A stretch of 64,000 nt of DNA. Source: Amaurobius ferox (lineage: Eukaryota > Arthropoda > Arachnida > Araneae > Amaurobiidae). The notes beneath the pieces were generated by a model, which ran no database searches, was not told where the DNA came from, and was given only the letters and a program-made list of their open reading frames with translations. Location of the stretch: contig OX578153.1 of the NCBI GenBank assembly GCA_951213105.1, positions 54,870,020 to 54,934,019 on the forward strand, read 5' to 3'. Within the stretch, counting starts at the first letter, position 1. The number at the start of each line of letters is the position of its first letter. Positions 9,699 to 18,509 of this stretch are shown piece after piece. The translations under genes were made by a program, and so were the position numbers.

Positions 9699-12600
9699 TT
9701 AGTAAACATTTTTATAGTGTCCTAAAGCTCTAGTATTCATACCACCTTCTAATATAAATCTTTTATCATCTTTTGCTGATAAAGCTATCTTGTTCACTTG
9801 AATTGAATACAATTCATGTTTCTTACTTCTAATTAAATTCTGTGTTCTATATTGATCTTTTTTATTTAATAAACAGTCTTTATAATCTTCAAATGATATT
9901 CTGTTTTTAACGGCACTAGTCTTAGTACCTTTAGACCTCTTAATCTCAAAATTTTTATGGTCTTCATTATTAATATTATATTCTTCAACACTCTGTTTTT
10001 CTAATTTTATTGAATACATTTTACTTCTTAAACCTACAAATTCTTCCATAATCACACCGTTATTTTCATCTTTCATTTTACCTAATACTTTTTTATTACA
10101 TCTAGGCATATTATACAGATTATTTACTTGATAATCAGATGTATCGAAATAATCAATCATAGACTTCATATCTTCATAAAAGTCATCTGTTTTAATATCA
10201 TATATAAAACTATCTGTATCCATATATAATAACTTAATATTATCTTTATATCTCGGTTTCATAACATTATAATGAAAATCATACATTAAATGTTTAGATA
10301 AATCTAATATACTCATTCCAACATAAATCGGTTTATTAAAATATAGTTTTGTTTTTTTCATATGAACAGCTACCAAATTTTCATCAAAAATAGTTCTACA
10401 TTTGAAATTAGGTTTAGCAATTAATTTTTTAACTTGATCATAATTACAACATAATCTTACATCAATTCGTTTTCTTATATCTTCCATAGCTTTTCCAAAT
10501 ACTGAATTATTCATCAATTTATAAAAATCTTTCTCAAAATCATTAGCAGCTTTCTTTCTCATTTCAGTGTTTAAATCTATATATTTTTTTAACCAATTCG
10601 ATTGTTTAAATTGCAATACTCTATGTACTCTTACAGCCTTTAAACCCATTTTCAAATATTGTTTTAAACTTCTATAATGAACTACATATTTCTCTTTATC
10701 ATGTAAAGTTGTTAATAACTTACCTTGTTTTGAATTTTCAGGAATTCTATTTTCAGGACATAATGGTAAATCTGAATGATAATCATGTAACTCTTTTGGA
10801 TATCTTAAACTAATTTCAAATATATATCCAATCTCATCTTTTATTTTATTATTATATAATTCACGTTTAACATAATTTTTTTCATAATCATTACACCATT
10901 TAAATTCTCCATATGGTAAATATTGATTCATAGCCCATCCATATAAATTATTAGCATCTAAATACATTAAATAATTAGATTCTTTACTATTATCATAATT
11001 TTTCATATATTTATTATTAGCTTTTCCATATCTATTACAACATTGTGAAACACCTCCTCTTAAACCTTTTTCTATCATGAGAATCATATCATAATAATTT
11101 AATAAATGTAATTTAACATTTGTTATTTTTAACATTGCATCCCAAGATAAACCAGGAGCAGTAAAATACCAATCTGGATCTAATTTATAAGTTTTTAAAC
11201 AAACATCTCTAAAATTTTCAAATACATCTGTTAAAATTAATACATCTGTTTTAACATATAAATCTCTATATTCACCTAAATTTTTTTTATTAAATTCTTT
11301 CCAAACACGTTGGGCATGTTTATATTCTTCATCAGTAATATTACATTCATTCAATTTATTATAAAATTTATCTTTTGAAGGTAATTCTGTTTCTTTATAT
11401 TTATCTCTAGAATCCATATAATAAGGATATACACCTTTTCTTGTAATGAGATCTAATTTATCATCAGGAAAATGTAATGATGTCTCTCTAAATTTCGATT
11501 TTAAGTATTTAATATATTTCATTTTTCGTATTTTTGGAGGATATCTATTTATTTATTTCTCTGGTCTCAAGTTTTTTGATAAATTATCTAAACTGCAAGA
11601 CATAAATTTAATTGAATCAATAAATCTCAATTTCATACCTCCTATTTTTTTGCTGAAAGATATATATTTTTCTTCAGTATTAGGTATAACATCTATTTTT
11701 GATTGATCAAATCCAAGTTCTTTTATAAACAAATGAGAATCATAACCTGTTAAATTATGAATTTTTACTGGAATAAATTTTGGAATTTGATAATTTAAAT
11801 TACAAATATTATGAGCTGGACCTCTATATTTTCCAGTTAAATGACAATGATCAATAACTTTATCATCATTTAAGATTTGATTTTCACATATATGACAAAT
11901 ATTAGTTCTTTTATAATGATTTTCATCGAACTCTATCATTGATTTGATATTTTCATATTTTTTAGTTTTGTCTTCTATCATTTTTTCAATTTTAAGAGTA
12001 TCCTCTTTTAACATAGATACAAACTTTTTGATTGTATCTGGTCCTCTATAAACAACAGGAGGTTTAAAGTATTCCTTTTCATATTTGATATAATAACAAA
12101 ATGCATCTGCTACATGTTTTTGATATTTCACAGTATATGATTTAGTTTGATCTTGCTCACATGTATCAATTTTAGGTAAGAGAGATTCAAAATCAGCATA
12201 TATAGTATATGGTACTCTCATTTTTCTTTCATGACTTTTAAATTGAATAACTTCATCTTTTTTAGGCATATTAATTGTGACAGCCTCTTTACAGTATTCC
12301 ACATGTATCTTTAATCTTTCCTCAGAATAAAAATAATTTAAACATCTATCACATAAAAATATACGATGATTAGTAATTTGTGATCTGATCAAACTATTCA
12401 TATTTTTAATCCAACAATAATGATCTTTCATATAAAACAAGTTTACATGTTTTTCTAATTTATTGTTAGTTATTCTATGTGGATAAATTGAACCATCATA
12501 ACTATAAACATTTACAGATATATTATTTAGTTTTTCAAATTTCTTAATATTGTCTAATGAAACAGGAAAATCAATTCCTTTAAAATTTAATACATCTTTA

Positions 12601-13010
12601 TATTGTTCATATTTTGACACTCTTTGAGGATTTTTTTTTACAGGATGAATTGCTGATAATATAGACCACATAAAACATTTATTATCTATATTTTTCACAT
12701 TTATTATAGCTTGTTTAGATTTAATATTTTCAGGTAAATCAATATAACTTGATCCTCTCAAGGGTTGATACTTATTTATTCTCAATTCCAAAAATTTAAT
12801 TTCTTCAAGACTCCAACCAGATCCTTTTGATATAAAATCATCAGATTCATTTATTAAGTTGTCAATAACATAATCATAAAAAGTATGTAAATCATTAGAT
12901 TTTAATATAATTTGATTCTCAGTTTTGAATGTAAATTCTTGAATTTCTTCATTCAATTTATACAAACAAAACAATTTAAAATTTACCTTTATTCCATTAA
13001 ATTCTTCCAT
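9699..13010 (-). CDS. polB: Family B DNA polymerase, split by one in-frame TAA
   Basis: Protein-primed-type replicative polymerase of the Polinton. The N-terminal half (13010-11553, 485 aa) has a conserved 'NIDNKCFMWSILSAIHP' region, a C2H2-like finger near 220-240, exonuclease motif I YADFES (271-276), an HNH/endonuclease VII-like Cys/His cluster (372-403), and the exonuclease II block HNLTGYDSHL (418-427). The C-terminal half (11522-9699, 607 aa) has exonuclease III YVKTD (89-93), motif A YLDANNLYG (187-195), motif B K..NNSVFGK (335-344) and motif C YMDTDS (433-438). All catalytic residues are present. The halves are in the same frame and separated by a single TAA at 11553-11555 in a linker. 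It could be a nonsense mutation, a split polymerase restarting at the ATG at 11522, or readthrough. No shared start motif precedes the N-terminal ATG. Confidence 0.93.
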
Positions 13011-13040
13011 AATATGCTTTATTTTTTCTATTACAACCTT

Positions 13041-13676
13041 TCATTTCTCTTCTAAAAATTCTAGAGGGATTTTAATATTATTAAAATTATTAATTCTATA
13101 TGATCTTAATCTAGATTTATAAGCAGTTTCATATTCCTTAATTTCTACATTACCTTCATCTAATGCTTTTTTATGTTTTCGACTTGATATATGATTATCT
13201 AAATGTTTATAATATATACCGCAAATAATACATTTTCTATTTTGTTTTGATCTTTTAATCATTAAGTCTTTCTTTATATGTTCTTCTTCATCTTCATAAT
13301 ATTTACCACATATACGACATTTTCTATCTTCTGTAAATAACTTTTCAAGATTTTCTTCTACTGTAAATACATTTTCTTCAGGAAAGACAGATTTAAAATC
13401 ATTTTTATCAAATCTTAAATTAAAAGAATCAAAAATCTTTTTAATTTTTTTACGTTTTTTAATTTTATTAATAAATATTTTGTTCTTTTTTTCCAAGTAT
13501 GCTGACAAATCTAAATTTTATAAATCTACTAAAACAGGTTTATATTCACCTGTTTTTCTGATATATTTAGCAAATAATTTAATTAAATCAACCTTCTTAC
13601 AACCTTTTGGTTGTTTAATATTCAATAATTTTACTACTTTTCTAAGTTCATTAATAGTCTTTAAGTTGAGCTCCAT
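13041..13676 (-). CDS. SAP-domain plus zinc-finger protein, split by one in-frame TAA
   Basis: The first part (ATG at 13674-13676, TAA at 13518-13520, 52 aa) is a SAP-like DNA-binding helix pair: 'TINELRKVVKLLNIKQPKGC' followed by 'DLIKLFAKYI'. The second part (13508-13041) is in the same frame, has no ATG before its second half, and has two C2H2-like fingers: 'CRICGKYYEDEEEH' and 'CIICGIYYKHLDNHISSRKH'. The frame is open across the gap apart from that single TAA, so I read it as one gene. The basic lysine-rich segment between the parts fits nucleic-acid binding. The start lies in the shared motif 'AATGTTTCCTAATAAATGG'. Function is inferred as DNA binding or regulation. Confidence 0.7.
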
Positions 13677-13679
13677 TTA

Positions 13680-13925
13680 TTAGGAAACATTTTTTGTAAT
13701 ACTTTTTCCAAGATGCCTACTGTGATAAATACTTTTTAAATGTCTCTTTTTGTGTGTATAGGTATATTGCATACCACATTCACATTTAAATTTTTTATAT
13801 TTGATTATGGAATCACAACATTTACAATGACTTTGGAAATAAATTTTTTCATTTCTATGATATATGTAAAACTCATTTACCGATTTCATAGTCAAACAGT
13901 GTATGCACTTTTTTGTAAGCTCCAT
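13680..13925 (-). CDS. Small zinc-ribbon/zinc-finger protein (81 aa)
   Basis: Two metal-binding modules are visible: CIHC...CKCC (residues about 7-38), like the zinc ribbon of HNH-type proteins, and a U1-like finger 'CECGMQYTYTHKKRHLKSIYH' (about 48-68). There is no catalytic His-Asn pair, so DNA or RNA binding is more likely than nuclease activity. The ATG is in the shared motif 'AATGTTTCTTAATAAATGG'. The protein ends in NVS, as does the upstream 109-aa protein, because this motif overlaps the stop region. Function is inferred. Confidence 0.7.
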   Translation of the reverse strand: MELTKKCIHCLTMKSVNEFYIYHRNEKIYFQSHCKCCDSIIKYKKFKCECGMQYTYTHKKRHLKSIYHSRHLGKSITKNVS

Positions 13926-13928
13926 TTA

Positions 13929-14258
13929 TTAAGAAACATTTCTTGAAATACTTTGTAAAAAATCATTCCATATTTTTTCATATTTCTTTTTAACTTTTTG
14001 AACTTTTATATTATTTTCAATATTAAAAATATCACAAATCTTTTTCATAAAATAGTAATAGTTAATTGATTTCTCATAATACATAAAATCTAAAAATTTT
14101 AAAAACATATCCTCAATTTCTTGAGAAATATTATATCTCCTTCTTAATCGATTAAAATAACAAACTCTACTATTATATCTTTGTTTTAAACTTTCGTAAT
14201 CAATAACATAAAAATTTTCTTCTTCTTCTGAATCATAGATTAATTTCATCTTATTCAT
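13929..14258 (-). CDS. Polinton protein of unknown function (109 aa)
   Basis: Highly charged and probably alpha-helical, with an acidic start (residues 10-15, DSEEEEN) and a basic Arg/Lys-rich centre and end. No domain is recognised. Its ATG follows the integrase stop with no gap (TAAATG), and its stop is three bases before the next gene's start, so it is co-expressed with its neighbours. Confidence 0.65.
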   Translation of the reverse strand: MNKMKLIYDSEEEENFYVIDYESLKQRYNSRVCYFNRLRRRYNISQEIEDMFLKFLDFMYYEKSINYYYFMKKICDIFNIENNIKVQKVKKKYEKIWNDFLQSISRNVS

Positions 14259-15275
14259 TTATACTAATTCAGATGTCCAACTATTAAATTCATCCGGATA
14301 TCCTAGCCATTTTACAAAATACTTATTTCCTTTCTTTTTTATGATTTTTTCAATTTTATATACATCATCTTTTTTATTATATTTTACCATTTCATTTTCA
14401 TAAAAAGTTCCTTCAATTTCTTTACTGTTTAAATCTTTTAATCGATAAGTAATTGGATCTGTTTTCAATACTTCAGAAACTATAAAAATCTCTTCAGTAA
14501 ATGTAGAATCATCTACTTTCCTGAATGTTTTCTTAATTGTAGATATTCTAACACTATCCCCTATCTTAAATTTAGGTTTTTTCATAATCTTTTTAGTATA
14601 TACATTTTTATAAACTTGAGATTCATTTTCTCTAGCCTCAACAGGTGTCATTTTTATTGATCTATGATATGAATTGTTATAATTTTTAAGTAATTTGGGT
14701 AATACATCAATATATCTTTTAGTATTGTTAGCATGCATATATTTTATAATTTTTTCTCTTATACTTCTATTAAATCTCTCAGCTATTGCAGATTTTATTT
14801 CTTTATTTTTAGTTGTAAACCAATGTATATTATTATCTTTAAATAATTTTTGTGTCTGTTTTCCTGTAAATTCAGTACCTTCATCTGTCAAAATGAATTT
14901 TGGTATTCTTTCTTTAAAAACTTGTTTAAAACCTTGTACTACTTCTTCAGATGTTTTTCTTTTTATAGGAAAAGCCCAAGCATATTTATTAAAAGCATCT
15001 ATAACCGTTAACAAATAATTAGTTCCATCATTATATTTACTATAATTTTTTATAAATAACAAATCAGCGTCAAATTGATTATTACTATTTGGAACATAAA
15101 CTCTTCTTCTTTTAAATTTACGAATGACAGGTTTATATCTAGTATATACATCTTGTTCATGTAAAAATTCTTCAACATTAGGTAACCCTGTTTTTCTTTT
15201 CAATTCATTAATTCCACAATAACCTGTTTCTGGATTATAATATGTCTCTTTTAAACCCCTAAAAAAGTATTCTTT
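14259..15275 (-). CDS. int: Retroviral-type integrase with C-terminal chromodomain
   Basis: DDE integrase that inserts the linear Polinton into host DNA with a 6-bp duplication. Counting residues from 15203: catalytic Asp in FDADLLF (D45 or D47), Asp107 in TDEGTEF and Glu142 in AERFNR, with 34 residues between the last two. A chromodomain fills residues about 281-314 (YKIEKIIKKKGNKYFVKWLGYPDEFNSW) and may steer integration to chromatin. The frame is open from 15275, but there is no ATG in it until far inside the catalytic core. The true N-terminal region (residues with 'YYNPETGYCGINEL') therefore has no start codon. It overlaps the end of the PLA2 gene by 25 bases at a TTTTTTA heptamer, suggesting expression by -1 frameshifting, or else a lost base. 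Confidence 0.92.
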   Translation of the reverse strand, partial: KEYFFRGLKETYYNPETGYCGINELKRKTGLPNVEEFLHEQDVYTRYKPVIRKFKRRRVYVPNSNNQFDADLLFIKNYSKYNDGTNYLLTVIDAFNKYAWAFPIKRKTSEEVVQGFKQVFKERIPKFILTDEGTEFTGKQTQKLFKDNNIHWFTTKNKEIKSAIAERFNRSIREKIIKYMHANNTKRYIDVLPKLLKNYNNSYHRSIKMTPVEARENESQVYKNVYTKKIMKKPKFKIGDSVRISTIKKTFRKVDDSTFTEEIFIVSEVLKTDPITYRLKDLNSKEIEGTFYENEMVKYNKKDDVYKIEKIIKKKGNKYFVKWLGYPDEFNSWTSELV

Positions 15276-15772
15276 TTACTTCCACAAATAGTACAGATAC
15301 CTTTACCAACAGGTTTATTATTTTTAGAAGTAGTTTTATGATAATTTTTAGTTGGGGTTTTATCTTTACACTTGACACAATATAGACCTAATCCAAAAGT
15401 TTTTTTAGCTTTAATAATAGGTTTAATAATTCCTCTATCTAATCTTTCTCGAAATGTTGGATCTTGTATAGCATTTAAATCATCTATTAATTTTTGATCA
15501 GCAACATGTCTCTGTTTTGTATCTTTTGTTTTATTATATTCAATATCATGTTCTTTACATAACTTTTCAACTCTATTTATTCCAGGATCACCTCTTTTTA
15601 ATCTTTTTTCTAATTTTGTAAATGGACCACAATATTGATATCCTGGTAAATGTAATTCTGGAGGATTTATTTTATCTTGTAACCATCCTATAATATCACC
15701 ACCTCTAATTAAACCTACATAACCTCCACCTTTTATTTCTTTAAAAATATGAATATTTTTTTTACACACCAT
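15251..15772 (-). CDS. Phospholipase A2-like protein with C-terminal zinc ribbon (173 aa)
   Basis: Residues 41-100 match the parvovirus VP1-type phospholipase A2: calcium-loop-like 'GYQYCGPFTKL' (44-54), then 'GDPGINRVEKLCKEHDIEY' with the catalytic His75-Asp76 pair. Such domains in virions help the particle breach endosomal membranes; PLA2 homologues are known in adintoviruses and Polinton-like elements. Two CxxC pairs (132-135 and 160-163) form a probable zinc ribbon. A short glycine-rich hydrophobic segment precedes the PLA2 part. The ATG follows the upstream stop as TAAATAAATAAATGG. The 3' end overlaps the integrase frame at a slippery site. Confidence 0.85.
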   Translation of the reverse strand: MVCKKNIHIFKEIKGGGYVGLIRGGDIIGWLQDKINPPELHLPGYQYCGPFTKLEKRLKRGDPGINRVEKLCKEHDIEYNKTKDTKQRHVADQKLIDDLNAIQDPTFRERLDRGIIKPIIKAKKTFGLGLYCVKCKDKTPTKNYHKTTSKNNKPVGKGICTICGSKKNTFLGV

Positions 15773-16162
15773 TTATTTATTTAGAAATTTATATCCATGC
15801 AATTGCATTTGTTTTACGTATTTTTCAACTGGATTAAATTTTAAACTTTTTATGAAATCCTTTTCACGCATATAAATTTCTTCTTCTGTCATATCCTTAG
15901 CTTTAAACGAATTAATGAGTTCTTTATAAAAATTATAACAATGTCTATATTCTTCTTTCCTTTCAGCAATTTTTAAGGTAAGATCAATGGCTTCTACTAT
16001 ACCCACTGATAAACTTAAAAATGCAAGCGTTAGAAAGGCTATTGCTGATAAACCTGTTCCACTTAGAATAACTTTACTTACTGATAATGAAATACTTATC
16101 TTTTGATACATATTTCTACTCTTTCTGTAAACATATAATCTTTTTTCTAAATATACATCCAT
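15773..16162 (-). CDS. Predicted membrane protein (129 aa)
   Basis: Residues about 22-60 form one long or two short hydrophobic helices ('VILSGTGLSAIAFLTLAFLSLSVGIV'), flanked by a basic N-terminus and a charged helical C-terminal half. The position between the ATPase and PLA2 genes, with direct stop-to-start contact to the ATPase (TAAATGG), suggests a virion or membrane-associated role. No family is recognised. Confidence 0.7.
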   Translation of the reverse strand: MDVYLEKRLYVYRKSRNMYQKISISLSVSKVILSGTGLSAIAFLTLAFLSLSVGIVEAIDLTLKIAERKEEYRHCYNFYKELINSFKAKDMTEEEIYMREKDFIKSLKFNPVEKYVKQMQLHGYKFLNK

Positions 16163-16881
16163 TTATATAGGATTAAATTTTTTCCTATATCTCATATCAG
16201 GATTTACTAAATCTAACATAAAAAAATCATATTTTTCTTGAACACTTTTATTATACATTTGTTTGAATTCTTCAGTACTTAATAAACCATCTATCTCTCT
16301 TATAATCTGTTGAATTTCTTTTGGTTGAAGAGTGAAAAATATATCGTAATTACAGTTCCTTCTTATATTGATAGGTGTTAAAAAATATGACTGAGTTAAA
16401 TAAATAAAGGATGCGTTTTTCTTTCTACCTCTGATAAATAATTCTTCAATGTTTTTTTGATCTTTCTCAATCACACAATCATCAAAAATAACTAAATTCT
16501 TTAATGTAGGATTTAAATCATCTACATTAATAAAATTTTGATCTGAAGAAAATAATACTTTTTTTTGAATTTATCATATAATTTTAATAATTTTTTCTTA
16601 TTCTTTATATTCTTACATTTCAAAATATCTGCTCTTTCTATATCTTCAAACAATGTATATTTTTCTTGTAATTTAGAATATTTAGGTTCGTATAAATCTT
16701 TTGCACATATATATAATGTATTAAAAAATAATAAATCATAAATCAAATTTAACAGTAAATTTGTTTTACCTGAACCTGAAGATACTACTATAAGCAATCT
16801 AAATGGATGTTTAGGTAACAAAGGATGTTGTTTAGGATCAGGTAATTCTTCTGGTTCCGTGTAATCTTTAATGTTTATCAT
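16163..16881 (-). CDS. FtsK/HerA-type genome-packaging ATPase, frameshifted
   Basis: The N-terminal frame (16881-16522) has a P-loop-like SSGSGKTNLL (about 34-43); the usual first Gly of the Walker A motif is Val. The C-terminal frame (open before 16474, ending 16163) has a Walker B-like segment 'LVIFDDC' just upstream of 16474, then a 'GRKKNASFIYLTQSYF' sensor-like region. The frames meet at an 8-A run (16559-16566, minus sense) and need a -1 shift. The run ends in the heptamer A AAA AAG. Both ATP-binding halves must be in one protein to work, so this is either an indel (biological or sequencing) or frameshifting. It is the first gene of the minus block, reading away from the divergent promoter. 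Confidence 0.85.
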
Positions 16882-16937
16882 AATTTACTAGCAGTAAAAA
16901 TAAAATTTGCTGCAGTAAAAAAATTAATATTATATAA
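16882..16937. promoter_or_regulatory. Divergent promoter region of the Polinton
   Basis: This 56-bp gap separates the minus and plus gene blocks. It has two direct copies of gcagtaaaaa starting at 16891 and 16912, 21 bp apart, which would place them on the same helix face. A TATA-like 'attatataaatg' precedes the plus-strand ATG. Confidence 0.6.
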
Positions 16938-17696
16938 ATGAACTTAGAAAAAGAACGGAAACACAAGTTTTTAAAGCAAATAAAAGATTCAATTAAAATA
17001 GTAAAAATAGAAAAAGAAATAAGAAAGAATAATGAAGATCAACTAAAAGAAAAAATAGGTATTCAAAAAACCTTAGAGGAATTTCATAAACCAATCACTC
17101 AAGAAATTGAAAAATATGAAAAATCAAATAAAGATTTTGTGAAAAGTATTCAAAATGTTGTAGAAAATATTACATTTCCATCTATAGAAGAGCCTATTGA
17201 AGCTGTGAAAGAATTAGTATCTTATACTTATGATATCGATCAAAATTTAAATTTAAAATATTTAAAAGAGGAAAAATTATACAGACCGTCAGTATTTTTA
17301 AATGATCAAGAAAAATTAGAGGAGATGTATGGAAGAGCTAAACAGTTAAAAGAAGGATTATCTAAGAAAAGAGGCAACTTAAAAAGTACAATTTCTAGAG
17401 CTAAAAATTTTTCAGAGGAGGAATTAAACCAGAAAAAGAATGATATAAAAGAAATTAAAAATAAAGAAAATATGTTTCAAAATTATATGCATAGATTAAA
17501 TATGATTCGAAGTAGTAAAGAAATGAAGGTGGGTAAAGGATTGAATGTATTATCAAATTTAACAGAAAAAATATGTAACGGAAGTAAATCAAAGAAATTG
17601 TATAATCAAGTAACTTTATTGTTAGATATGTTATTAAAAAATAAAGAAATGACTTATAATGATGTACAACGATATCATAAACAATTTCTCTGTTAA
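16938..17696 (+). CDS. Coiled-coil Polinton protein (252 aa)
   Basis: Lys/Glu-rich with long predicted coiled coils at residues about 1-75 and 110-190, and a conserved-looking C-terminal helical segment ending 'LYNQVTLLLDMLLKNKEMTY'. First gene of the plus (virion) block, followed after three bases by the pX/protease gene. A similar helical protein is common in arthropod Polintons, but its function is not known to me. A scaffold or minor virion role is inference from position. Confidence 0.75.
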   Translation: MNLEKERKHKFLKQIKDSIKIVKIEKEIRKNNEDQLKEKIGIQKTLEEFHKPITQEIEKYEKSNKDFVKSIQNVVENITFPSIEEPIEAVKELVSYTYDIDQNLNLKYLKEEKLYRPSVFLNDQEKLEEMYGRAKQLKEGLSKKRGNLKSTISRAKNFSEEELNQKKNDIKEIKNKENMFQNYMHRLNMIRSSKEMKVGKGLNVLSNLTEKICNGSKSKKLYNQVTLLLDMLLKNKEMTYNDVQRYHKQFLC

Positions 17697-17699
17697 TAA

Positions 17700-18509
17700 A
17701 TGATAAAATATAAAATTTATTTGAGTGAAGGTCAGAAAAATAAACTTAAATCAGCTTTTAAAAATAAAGTAGAAGTAACATTACAAATAAATATATCTAA
17801 AACTCCTAATCATGAGATGTATTTAACTAAAACTCAAATTAATCATATTAATGATGGAAAAAGAATTACAATCAGTAAAACTCAATTAGATAAAAATGGA
17901 GGATTTTTAAAATTTCTTATACCCGCTTTAACAGCTGCTGCTAAATATGTAGGTCTACCATTACTAACAGGTGCTTTATCGGGATTAGCTAGTTCAACTG
18001 TACAAAAGAAAGGATCTGGGAAAAAAAAAAAAACTTGGAAAGGGAATATATCAACAGTGGGAATTAGCGACAAAATGATTATAGAAAATATGAAAAATGA
18101 AAAAGGATTTAGAGGTGTGTTTACCTCCGATTTATTACCTAAAACAATAGGAAAATTTGAAAATGGAATCATTAATTTAGATGTATCAACAGGTCCCGGA
18201 ACTCATTGGGTTTGTTATTATAATGATCCTAAATATAAATATGTGGAATATTTTGATCCGTTTGGTGAATATGACAATATGAAGAAGGACTATATTCCTA
18301 AAAATATTAAATCATTTCTTGTTACATCAAATAAAAAAATAGGTTGTAATGATAGTTTTTTACAGAAACCTTCATCTGTGAAATGTGGTATATTTTGTAT
18401 GAAATATATAAGAGAAAGGAATAAAGGTATATCACCTAAAAATGTTCTCAAATCATTTCCTACACAAAAACCTAGTGACTATAATGAAAATTTTGTTATG
18501 TATAAATGA
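17700..18509 (+). CDS. pX-like minor capsid region fused to adenain-type cysteine protease
   Basis: Residues 1-105 resemble the small basic virion protein of Polintons and adintoviruses (pX/pVI-like): an N-terminal 'LSEGQKNKLKSA' region, then 'GGFLKFLIPALTAAAKYVGL' and 'LLTGALSGLASS', a membrane-active-looking amphipathic or hydrophobic helix. Residues 121-269 are an adenovirus-type maturation protease with His169 (THWVCYY), Asp186 (YFDPFG), Gln222 and Cys229 (KCGIFC). The two are usually separate ORFs. Here they are joined at a 13-A run (18021-18033) encoding the KKK linker, so the fusion may be real, or produced by an indel. It overlaps the next start by ATGA. Confidence 0.88.
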   Translation: MIKYKIYLSEGQKNKLKSAFKNKVEVTLQINISKTPNHEMYLTKTQINHINDGKRITISKTQLDKNGGFLKFLIPALTAAAKYVGLPLLTGALSGLASSTVQKKGSGKKKKTWKGNISTVGISDKMIIENMKNEKGFRGVFTSDLLPKTIGKFENGIINLDVSTGPGTHWVCYYNDPKYKYVEYFDPFGEYDNMKKDYIPKNIKSFLVTSNKKIGCNDSFLQKPSSVKCGIFCMKYIRERNKGISPKNVLKSFPTQKPSDYNENFVMYK

